The translations under genes and the position numbers were made by a program. Under the pieces are notes generated by a model. The model was not told the DNA's origin. It saw only the letters and a program-made list of their open reading frames with translations, and made no database searches. Of a DNA stretch of 64,000 bases, positions 55,976-64,000 are shown in pieces. Location of the stretch: contig NC_135000.1 of the NCBI RefSeq assembly GCF_051020985.1, forward strand, positions 6,779,001 to 6,843,000. Direction: 5' to 3'. Every line of letters starts with the position of its first letter. Position 1 is the first letter of the stretch. The stretch comes from Nomia melanderi. Taxonomy: Eukaryota; Arthropoda; Insecta; Hymenoptera; Halictidae.

Positions 55976-56185
55976 CCTTTGCTGTCGAGAGCGACTCATA
56001 GTCGATAGATGATTCGATACAGCGACATTGTTAACTTTGGTATTTTTCATTATAGTGAAATATTGAAAGAAAGCTTTGTTCCATAATTTATGGGTGACTT
56101 GTTGATATATTTATTTTAAAGAATCTTGTCTATATTTAATTAGAAAGCATTGAATATTTCTAGTGAAACTTTCGAGTGCAAAGGG
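55976..56185 (+). mobile_element. Family A TTAA MITE
   Basis: The left end CCCTTTGCTGTCGAGAGCG follows TTCAA, a diverged target. The right end CTTTCGAGTGCAAAGGG precedes TTGA at 56186-56189. 210 bp; interior as in other A copies. It abuts the right edge of the large island. Confidence 0.8.
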
Positions 56186-56519
56186 TTGACCCCAATAGTT
56201 GAATATTTTCTGAGATACAAACGATATTTTGTGCAACTCTAAGAGAAATTATATCTATGAGGAAGAAAGCTATTTTATTTCAATATATCTCAAATTGATG
56301 CGTCACATGAGGTATAATATAATATAATAGTCAATTCAGAATATACAACTAACCTCAAAAACAATTCCAATTTAAAAACTCCAAAGCTATCTTTTAACAC
56401 CTTCGGTAGAAATAGCCTTCAAGTGCTCGCAGAGATAAAGTCACTAAACCCGACCTAATCTCTCTTGAAAATGTGATAGTTTTTAGTTGTGCCGGTCATG
56501 CTTGCTAAGTACATCATTA

Positions 56520-56960
56520 GACAGGGTGTTAATGGCGGCCGGGGGATGACGCAACGACGAAAATTCCGAGCGTTCACCGGGCTCGCGTCCAGCGCGGACA
56601 CGCTGCACGCGTGCAGCCCGCGACGTGTCGTCGTGTGTCCGCGATGAATTCAGCCAGCTTCGGCAGCTCGAGCTATTGAGTCACTCGCTATAAATTAATA
56701 AAGGCTCCGCTTGTTTTGACGGTGGGACGCGATGGTTATTGACCAGCGAAGCAATGAACCCGACGGACGGTGTGTCGTCGCGCGATTTCTGAAACGCGGG
56801 CTCCGCTCGTTTCTGACAATGAGTCATCTCTGGTTTTCGAGAATGGCCGGCTGCCGAACGCGGCGACGATGTTTTCGTTGACTGCATTGTCTTCCGCGCG
56901 CTAACCTGACGCGGGAACGAGAAACCGAAGGTGAAGGGACTGAACCCTTTCGGTGAAGAA
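56520..56960. other. GC-rich, CpG-containing block
   Basis: CpG-dense at 56530-56930 with a 98-codon minus frame of no recognised domain. It ends just before a family C MITE. Confidence 0.4.
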
Positions 56961-56988
56961 CGGTATACAGGTGTCACGAACAGTTTGA

Positions 56989-57214
56989 CCCTTTGAACTC
57001 TGTAGGCTCCAATATTGCACCAGTTACAATACTAAATGTTTTAATAAATCTTAAAGAAACTACCCTACAATTTTTAGATTTTCCACAAATTTTGCACTAA
57101 GAAGGAAAATAAAAGATCTGAGAAATGTTATAGCATTTTTCATTTTCGCTAGGGATACTATAAAAATTAGTTGCAGCTGCTGATAGATTACAAAACCATC
57201 TGGAGTGCTAAGGG
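56989..57214 (+). mobile_element. Family C TTAA MITE, full length
   Basis: TTGA (56985-56988) on the left, TTAA (57215-57218) on the right. Ends are CCCTTTGAACTCTGTAGG and, inverted, CCCTTAGCACTCCAGATGG. 226 bp, the best complete family C reference in the window. Confidence 0.82.
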
Positions 57215-57236
57215 TTAACATGAAACTAGCAGTTAA

Positions 57237-57380
57237 CTCCTCGTGGACAAATGATTTAATTAGTGAAACAGCAAGAGATCAGCACATAGTTTTCTCTTAA
57301 TTAATCAAGCGATTGATATATAATTTAGCTTCATATGTTGAAGGTTTTGTATGTTTCGAAGAATCTTCGTCCGCAGAGGG
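57237..57380 (+). mobile_element. Family B MITE, internally deleted
   Basis: TTAA at 57233-57236 and 57381-57384. The left end is worn (CTCCTCGTGGACAAATG); the right end ATCTTCGTCCGCAGAGGG is intact. It lacks about 55 bp found near the left end of the 1428 copy. It has no F1 insertion (GTATGTTTCGAAGAATC at the matching point). Confidence 0.7.
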
Positions 57381-57384
57381 TTAA

Positions 57385-57438
57385 ATTGACTTCTCGAAAT
57401 TTCTCTATGGAAACTTCAAGAGTGCATTTATTGGGGCT
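57385..57438 (+). mobile_element. Family F2 internal fragment, empty-site reference
   Basis: ATTTCTCTATGGAAACTTCA and AAGAGTGCATTTATTGGGG align to the F2 copy at 48.2-48.5 kb, which is split there by family C. Here the same sequence is uninterrupted, and it is itself cut at TTAA 57439-57442 by a family D element. Confidence 0.6.
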
Positions 57439-57442
57439 TTAA

Positions 57443-57681
57443 CCCCTTGCCCTATGATTTGTTTCTTAATTGATCGATACAACTACTTTATCGTTAATAA
57501 GTTAATAAGAACAACAAAGTTTAATGCTTATTCTATATCCACGTTTACTTCAGAGATTCACGGTTGATAATACAAACGTAATATTCAATTTACATTGAAA
57601 AAGAATTGATAATACTTAGATTTTTCAAATTCAATTGAAAATTTTCGTCTCGAGTCTGACACGATATTCTAGGTCAAGGGG
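57443..57681 (+). mobile_element. Family D TTAA MITE
   Basis: TTAA at 57439-57442 and 57682-57685. Ends are CCCCTTGCCCTATGATTTG and, inverted, CCCCTTGACCTAGAATATCG. 239 bp. The insertion point lies in the F2 fragment; the matching point in the 48.5-kb copy is an unfilled TTTAATTGATTAATC. Confidence 0.85.
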
Positions 57682-57689
57682 TTAATTGA

Positions 57690-58320
57690 TTTATTTGCTC
57701 TAAATCAGACGTTTACAAAACTAACTCGTGAAAACTAACTGCGGTCGCATAAGAATAAACAGTTGTAGGATTGTTATACGTAAGTAGTTTATTCAAAATT
57801 CTGCGTTCAAACATAGTTGAATCTATCAGCGAAATAAAGAGATTAGGAAATTGGCGGCGACACTTGTCATATGGGAGAAAAGTAAATTTTTAGTTTTCTG
57901 AATGTAGTCTGAGGGAGCTAAAATGTTGAATGTCCATGGTTATAAATGATGCCATTTTTGATTGGGTTGAGGGAACTTATCGAGATTAAGTAGGTTTGTA
58001 GAGGAGAGCTGTAGTTACAAACTGAGATATCAAGCAAAGCTATATCTTATTTCGTTGTTGAGATATAGACGAAAGTTCAATAGTCCGCAGGCACCCTCGT
58101 AGGCGATCGGTCAGGTCCCCGGCGCGCGTACGGGCCCGCGTGACTGACCTACCTCGAAAATTGGGCCACTGGAGCAGATCCAGTCGGCTAATGAAAAAAA
58201 CGAAAGAAAAACACTAGAGAAAAATGATCCCCAGGTATTTCCCGCGGAAAATGACACGGGAAAGAGGAGATTTTCGTCGAGTTGGAGACATGACAAACGC
58301 TATAAATGAGCGCGCAGAAA
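57690..58320. other. AT-rich then mixed gap
   Basis: A small GC-rich patch at 58080-58170. The 61-codon minus frame has no domain. Confidence 0.45.
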
Positions 58321-58925
58321 AGAGACAGAGAATTCCAGGTCGACGATTCTCTTGGAAATCGTTGATTAGCAATCTATTAACATAAGAGACAGTTACTAAT
58401 ACTAATTAGTATTTGCCACTTTACTATTTCCTACGTCTACTAAGCAACGACTTCATATTTACTATAGACCGATAACTAATTAACAAAATAACATAACATA
58501 GAGAAACAGCAGAGGAGACAACCAGTAATCCTAACTACTAATACTAATAAACCAAGTAACTAATTCACAAATTCAAACTCGATTTCTCTTGCTTTCCCAT
58601 TAATTCAAACTTGATTTCTCCAAACATCTTCAAACACGCAAAAAAATTAAGAATCAATCCAACTCCAAAATCAAACCCCATGCCCACCAATACCCACTTC
58701 CATCAAGCTTAAACAATCTCAGCCCCTAAACACATGCATCCCTCAGTCCCACCAAAGATTCTACTAATCACCCCAACAACCCAAACAGCAAACGAACAAA
58801 CCAAAATACAACCTGCAACATAAATCCACCAACATACCATCATCGCAAACCACCGAAACACCTCCAATCTCAAGTTCCCCACGCATCCCTCAAAATCCCC
58901 TCACAACAAGTCACAGCCACATTCT
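58320..58925. other. A/C-rich, G-poor stretch
   Basis: From about 58470 to 58920 the + strand is dominated by A and C with few G. It is the left flank of the island at 58.95-59.65 kb. No gene. Confidence 0.6.
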
Positions 58926-59650
58926 CAAAATGCGGAGCGCACAGCTACATGTCCCTGGCGAACACAATAACCCGAAAAAAACAAAGGGAAAAACGACAAC
59001 AAAAGAGCCCCGCGGACAGCGAGACAGAAACGAGAGCATCGGGTAAGAGGGAGAAGGAGGAGAGAAAGAAAGAGCCCCCGGGAGAAACGAGAGGAGAAGC
59101 AGTGGAAGGTTGGTTGCATTCTCTCTGCAATCTGTGGTAGGAGGCATGTAGGACGAACGGATGGAGAACGCCGTCGTATTACTTCGCTGCGACGCGACGC
59201 GACGCTTTCGACCGTGCTGGAGAGGAGAGGCACGCTGGTGGGGATTGTAGCGCGCGGAGGCAGCGAGGAGTGGGGCGAACGGAGGGGAGGGGGCGGTGGA
59301 GGGGACGAGAGAGATAGAGAAAGAGAGAGAAAGAGAGTGAGAGAGAGAGAGGGACAGCGAACGGTCGACGAGATTGTCGGACGAGCGAGGATGAAGGTGC
59401 CTGGGCGAAAAGAGGAGCTAGGCGAGAGCGAGACGGAGGCGAGACCGGCGAGTCTCTTGGACAAGTGAAAAACAAAAGTGCATCTCGGCAAGATGGCCGT
59501 CGCTTGAACGACTCTCAAGGTTACGGGACCGGCGTGCAGGGGGAACGGAGTGGCGGCGGCGGCAGGCGGCAGGCGGCTGCGAATCGCCGGTGTCACGGTG
59601 TATATGTGTGCCAACCCGATTGGCTTTAAACTTTAAACGGGGACCCCGTT
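58925..59650. other. GC-rich island with a GA-rich tract
   Basis: Minus-strand frames up to 229 codons read Ser/Pro/Leu/Arg from the (GA)n tract (59309-59352) and GC-rich flanks; no domain. A/C-rich DNA to the left and strongly G/T-rich DNA (59650-60300) to the right suggest a two-way start zone. Candidate promoter. Confidence 0.45.
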
Positions 59651-59779
59651 ATTTATTTCGACGGACCCCGGGCCCCGTGGGTTCGCCGGTTGTGGGAATT
59701 TTCGGGCTCGGTTAACCCCCCGATTTTTCAGCTTGGACACTCCGTTGGATGATTCCGTTGTTCTTGGGGATTTGCGGAG

Positions 59780-60130
59780 GTATGGGGGATTTTGGGGTGA
59801 TTGTCGGGGTTTAATGTAATAGTTGATGGGGTTGTTGAAGGGAATTATGTGTTATGTAATTATGGGAGGGATGTTATTTGAGGGCGATTTTTGATGGTTC
59901 GTTGGAAGTTTTGGGATTGGTTGGATGTGGTTTGGTGTGATTGTGTTTGTATGTGGTTATGTGGGAGATTTTGGGGTGATTGTCGGGGTTTAATGTAATA
60001 GTAGATGGGGTTGTTGAAGGGAATTATGTGAGGGATGTTATTTGAGGGAGGAGATTGTTGATGGTTCGTTAGGGACGTTTTGGTTTGGCTTGGTTGGATG
60101 TGGTTTGGTGTGATGGTTTTGGTGTGGTTG
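59780..60130. repeat. Direct duplication, unit 179 bp
   Basis: TTTTGGGGTGATTGTCGGGG starts near 59790 and 59969. Both copies continue with TTTAATGTAATAGT, GGGGTTGTTGAAGGGAATTA and GGTTGGATGTGGTTTGGTG. Extremely G/T-rich + strand. Confidence 0.9.
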
Positions 60131-60299
60131 TGTATGGGGTTTTGGGGTTTGGGGTTTGGAGGTGGTGGAGTGGATTGTTTACTGGGGTGTTTAAGTGTTG
60201 ATGGGACTGATAGTAGTATGAATTGGCAATTGAATTGTTTAGAGTAGGTTGAGAAGTGATGTAGAGAATGGGGTTCGCGAATTAATTTGTTTCGATAAA

Positions 60300-60900
60300 A
60301 TTTGAGTAGGTTGAATGTTAATGTTCTTGGTTAATCACGAAGTCGATAATTCAGATCCTCGAATCATACCTCAAAACATGCACAATCCACTTTCACATAC
60401 ATGCAAAAATTCCACTTGGAATCCCCTGCCATCCACACAATTAATCGCCTAATTAAATCAAATAATCAAGTTTCTCCCATAATTAGTTACACCACAATAA
60501 CCATACCATACAAAAACACTCCTTCAATCCATCCGAAATCCAACAATTCAATCCAAAAGCTTCAAATATACATCTGACTATTACTTAAGTAGAACCTGCC
60601 AGCCACGATCAGACATTCCCAATACAACACTGAATAAATCTTCAAATATCTCAAAATCAAAGTACGTTATAAAAATACCCTAGCACAAAAATATTGCATC
60701 AATATCTTTCTCAGACATCTGAAAAATATTTTTTAAACCACACATTTTAATATCAATAAATTATTAGATAATATTGAACACATGTACAAGAAACGTATAC
60801 ATTCAATTTTCTTTCTCATAATTCTTTCATCGAATATATTATACATATATTATACAACATAATTTCCTTCCTAATTATACCACAAGCTGAAAAACACCCC
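60300..60900. other. AT/AC-rich gap
   Basis: A/C-leaning at 60350-60620, then plain AT-rich. No gene or repeat. Confidence 0.5.
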
Positions 60901-61227
60901 GTGCAATTTCGTTCAGGGAAAAAGTAGCGACGCTGGTCGCGGAACGATTTGATTCAGACAAAAAACAGTATTCGTACGCTCGGTTCACGTTGCTCTCGCC
61001 TTACCCCTGTTCTCATCTGCGCTCCGACCAAGGTTACCACCACCACTACCGCGTCCCATCCTTCAGCTACACGCGTCGAGAGGAACGCACACCAGCCCGC
61101 TCGCCGGAGCCCGGTGAGAAATGGCCCAGGAATGCGCGAGCGTGAAACGCGTCGCGCGGAATCGGTGCACTTGCTTCCCCCTCGCTCCTATCCTGTCGAA
61201 CGCGCGAAATTTACGAACAGTCTGGAT
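60900..61227. other. GC-rich block
   Basis: CpG-containing with a 96-codon + frame and no domain. It stops at TTAA 61228-61231, where a diverged MITE-like end begins. Confidence 0.4.
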
Positions 61228-61231
61228 TTAA

Positions 61232-61718
61232 CCCCTTAACCCATCCGAGACTAAGATTTTTTCAAAGGCGATCAAGAGTCAACACTCTTCGATTTAAAAT
61301 TGAAAATTTAGATAGGACACGTCGGATTTCATCGAAGTTTTGAGCTTTTCGAGTTGAATGTAACAGGAATGTTAATAATTCTATCGATTAGCGTCGTCGA
61401 TGTTATTTAGAGAGTTTAAAATGTAACTCTGACTGGAGGAGTAGTGTTTAGAGATGAGGATATATTTAGATTGTAGAATCATAGAATTGTGAAAGGAAAT
61501 TTGGTAATTAAATTCAATTAAAACTATAAAATCTGAATTATTAAATTATTTATTAAAATCTTAATTCAATTTTGTCTCGATACGTGAAATATATTAGAAT
61601 AAAATAGCTTTGTTCCTCAATGTACTTGTGATTTCCCTATGAGTTAGTTTCACGGAATATTTGTTTCGTCAAAAAATATTGAATATTTCTAGCGTGAAAC
61701 TTCCGAGTGCAAGGGGTT
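61232..61718 (+). mobile_element. Diverged family A-type element, right half clear
   Basis: The right part (about 61560-61718) matches family A: AATAAAATAGCTTTGTTCCT, ATTGAATATTTCTAG and a terminal CTTCCGAGTGCAAGGGG. The left end CCCCTTAACCCATCCGAG after TTAA is unlike A, so this may be a recombinant or a nested pair. Confidence 0.5.
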
Positions 61719-62015
61719 GTTTTATTTTTCTCTGAAGAATGGAATAATATTCCAGTGAATAAAAGTTAAAGAATAATATCCTATCTTATATAATAGTATC
61801 TTAATTATTGCGTTTCCATGTTTGTCGTCGTTGAGGAATAGTTAATCACATAGGCGTACACATTCAACATTAAACGGAACAACTAAAAGATCAACTGTTG
61901 CGTAACCTTGATTCAGGTCATCGACGATCGACCGTTGATTAAAAATTCCATCGATCACCGGAAACGATGTGCTTACCGCGGTAACGATGGCGATCGAAAT
62001 TCTAACGAAGAAAAG

Positions 62016-62021
62016 AAAAAA
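62016..62021 (-). terminator. RNA polymerase III terminator of tRNA-Leu
   Basis: On the minus strand six T residues lie about seven bases beyond the tRNA 3' end, followed by CTTTT. Runs of four or more T terminate RNA polymerase III. Confidence 0.75.
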
Positions 62022-62027
62022 TAAATT

Positions 62028-62111
62028 TGTCAGAAGTGGGATTCGAACCCACGCCCACTGAAGTGGACTGCGACCTGAGCGCAGCGCCTTAGACCGCTCG
62101 GCCATCCTGAC
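62028..62111 (-). tRNA. tRNA-Leu (anticodon CAG)
   Basis: Read on the minus strand this is a complete 84-nt class II tRNA. The acceptor stem GTCAGGA pairs with TTCTGAC, leaving an A discriminator base. The anticodon stem CTGCG/CGCAG encloses CTCAGGT, giving anticodon CAG and reading CUG leucine codons. A long variable arm follows, as in leucine tRNAs. The T arm is GTGGG-TTCGAAT-CCCAC. The A box TGGCCGAGCGG and B box GGTTCGAATCC fit RNA polymerase III promoters. No intron, and CCA is not encoded, as in eukaryotes. The minus-strand frame beginning inside it is a shadow. It stands alone, next to a 147-bp array. Confidence 0.97.
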
Positions 62112-62395
62112 CTGTCGTTCCGCATGCGGTAAAGAAGAAAAATCAAAAGGATGAAACCGGCGTCGCTGCGCCGAGAAACTGGTCTGCCGTACTAAATTTA
62201 CCTACGAGCTAGGCGAAAATAGCTACCCGAGAACCAGCCGCGGAAGGTTTCAAGCAATGCACCGACAAACGAGTTTTTTCCCCCCTCGCCGATTATTTCG
62301 TCCTCCGGGGTCGAGCGACACGTCGAAAATCATCCGCTCGTATTCGTACGGAACGCGACGCGAGCAGACGACACGTTGCGGTAGGTCGAAATTGT
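62112..62395. other. GC-rich block between tRNA and array
   Basis: CpG-rich and open on both strands (81-83 codons). The minus frame's first 35 residues resemble the 49-residue read of the adjoining array, so the array probably arose by duplication of this edge. Confidence 0.4.
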
Positions 62396-63190
62396 CGAGG
62401 CTGGGACAAGGGGCAGCCCTTCTTTCGTCGCTCGCGAAATATTCATCCCTTTGCGTTTCACGATTTGCTTCGTCGCGAAGGTTCATTTGTTTCATTCAAG
62501 TTTTTTGATGAAATATTGATGGCGATTTATAGAATGTATGGGGGTTGAGAGTGGAACAAGTAAAGGAGCAGACCTTCTTTTATTAATTTTCTGGAAAACA
62601 TTAATCCATTTGTATTTGACGATATTCTTCGTCGCGAAGGTTCATTGTTTTTTTATGAGATATTGATGGCGATTTATAGAATGTATGGGGATTAAGAGTG
62701 GAACAAGTAAAGGAGCAGCCCTTCTTTCATTAAATGGCTGGAAAATATTAACCCCTTGCGTTTGACGATTTTCTTCATCGTGTAGGTTCATTTTTTCTTT
62801 TATGAGATATTGATGGCGATTTATAGAATGTATGGGGGTTAATAATGAAACAAGTAAAAGGGCAGCCCTTCTTTTATTAAATGGCTGGAAAATATTAACC
62901 CCTTGCGTTTGACGATTTTCTTCATTGTGAAGGTTCATTGTTTTTTGATGAGATATTGATGGCGATTTATAGAATGCATGGGGGTTAAGAGTGGAGCAAG
63001 GAAAGGGGCAGTCCTTCTTTTATTAAACATAATATATTAACCCTTTGCGTTTGACGATTTTCTTCATCATGAAGTAGAGAGGCAGTCCTCTTTTTATTAA
63101 GTAGTTAGGGAATATTAATTCCTTGCTAATTTTCTTACTGTAAATGTTCATTGTTTTCTGATAAAATATCAGTGACAATTTTTGCAATTA
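62395..63190. repeat. Tandem array, 147-bp unit, about five copies
   Basis: GGCGATTTATAGAATG begins at 62521, 62668, 62815 and 62961, spacings 147, 147 and 146. Each unit has AGCAGNCCTTCTTT, then in most copies TTAACCCCTTGCGTTTGACG, then TTCTTCRTCG. The first unit is GC-rich and the last strongly diverged. As 147 is divisible by three, a minus-strand frame (62642-62938) stays open over two units and repeats a 49-residue read; no evidence that it is translated. Confidence 0.93.
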
Positions 63191-63876
63191 ATATAAAGGA
63201 ATGCGAGGAATGAATTAATAAAATAACAGAATTATATTATGATAATCTGTGAAGTGTATGATAGAAAAGTAAATATTGAATATCAAACTTCGCAATTCTA
63301 TAATTATGTAGTTACACGAGATACTGGTTCTCAAGGCCGAAGATTCCGAACCACGAATCTCCGAGCAATTTTAATCATACGGTTCCATGAATGGCACAAG
63401 TGTTCGTGAAGATGAATGACAGATACGGTTCGCTTATCAAACCGAAACGCCTTATCGAACGTTCACCTCCCGGACGGATGACACACGAAAAAAGTCTATA
63501 AATTGTTTGACAATCCTCGGCGAAACTTTATTTTTATTTTCGATTACATAACGCGACATATAAATAATCAAACAGCAAAACGTTCCTCAATTATATACAC
63601 CAATGGTTCCTCATTTGGATGACCTTGAAACCTCTTGTCAGGGTTATCACTACAAAGAACCTTCATCCTTACATGTTACCCTCAATTATCCTTTTAAAAA
63701 TGCAGACTAAAATGCTTTCAATTTTAATATAACAATACTAAAACAATAATCTAAACATAACGTAACAATAATACATCAATAATATAATAATAACATACCA
63801 ACAATATACAAATAATATAATAACAAAAATAACATAACACCAACATCCAATCAAAAATACGATTTAAAATCGCCCA
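63190..63876. other. AT-rich gap
   Basis: A mixed patch at 63320-63480 is followed by AATAATATAA-type low-complexity sequence (63720-63850). No gene. Confidence 0.55.
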
Positions 63877-63880
63877 TTAA

Positions 63881-64000
63881 CACGTTCACTGCCACGAGAA
63901 TTTTAGGCATTCTATACAATATTCCTTATTCTTTTATAACAATGACAAATCTTATAGTAACCCATTCACAGCTAGCATGAAATGTGTGATTTCATTTGTA
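63881..64000 (-). mobile_element. Family G TTAA MITE, reversed, cut by window end
   Basis: CACGTTCACTGCCACGAGAA follows TTAA 63877-63880 and matches the inverted right ends of the G copies at 1201 and 18391. The next 50 bp (TTATTCTTTTATAACAATGA) also align. It continues beyond the window. Confidence 0.7.

Noticed and set aside
55322..56008. 228-codon + frame rich in arginine
   Set aside because: It runs through GAC and TA repeats and ends inside a family A MITE, so it is unlikely to be a gene.
58925..59614. 229-codon minus frame
   Set aside because: It translates a GA microsatellite and GC-rich flanks into Ser/Pro/Leu runs; no domain or splice support.
61842..62105. Minus frame starting MAERSKALRSG
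   Set aside because: Its first part is the tRNA-Leu gene read as protein, a common annotation artefact.

Overview
The window reads as insect nuclear DNA. It is AT-rich sequence broken by short, CpG-dense GC-rich islands, full of microsatellites, minisatellites and small non-autonomous DNA transposons, with eukaryotic promoter and splice-like signals and one eukaryotic tRNA gene. CpG-rich islands in an AT-rich background, plus the repeat ends, would suit a hymenopteran such as a bee. That lineage guess is an inference, not something a marker gene proves. I found no protein-coding gene I can defend. The open reading frames are short and follow GC-rich islands, CT/GA tracts or tandem repeats. 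The only certain gene is a tRNA-Leu(CAG) on the minus strand at 62028-62111. The window is therefore best read as a gene-poor intergenic or intronic stretch.

The dominant content is a set of short elements (about 100-350 bp when unnested) bounded by TTAA and carrying CCC... or CAC... terminal inverted repeats, the hallmark of piggyBac-superfamily MITEs. I separate them by terminal sequence: A (CCCTTTGCACTCGA), B (CCCTTTGCGGACGA), C (CCCTTTGAACTCTGTAGG), D (CCCCTTGCCYTATRAT), E (CCCTCTATRGGCC), F1 (CACTAGTTTACGG), F2 (CACTARAACTACCGAGCA), G (CACGTTNACTGCCACGAGA) and H (CCCTTTGCACTATG). They are nested inside one another at 1.2-1.85, 24.0-25.05, 33.9-34.2, 46.6-47.5, 48.0-49.1 and 57.0-57.7 kb, and often share one TTAA between neighbours. 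At 52.4-53.0 kb a tandem duplication gives an empty site and a filled site side by side. No transposase is present.

Tandem arrays are the second theme: 105 bp (2.8-3.5 kb), 213 bp (6.9-7.3), 197 bp (13.9-14.75), 37 bp (21.0-21.2), about 130-150 bp (27.5-27.9), about 160 bp (29.9-30.6), about 175 bp (35.0-35.5), an indel-free 35-bp array (39.25-39.66), 149 bp (41.1-41.6), about 85 bp (50.7-51.45), 179 bp (59.8-60.1) and 147 bp (62.4-63.2).

The third theme is the GC-rich islands (about 0.55, 5.2, 6.2, 7.5, 10.3, 14.75, 17.8, 19.1, 23.4, 26.9, 28.5, 34.4, 37.2, 39.7, 44.8, 46.1, 53.2, 54.5-56.0, 56.5, 59.0 and 60.95 kb). Many have A/C-rich DNA on their left and G/T-rich DNA on their right on the + strand. 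That is the strand asymmetry expected around divergent promoters or replication start zones. A plausible TATA/initiator core promoter lies at 53298-53333. All calls come from reading the sequence by eye; family names and CpG or skew statements need computation to confirm.
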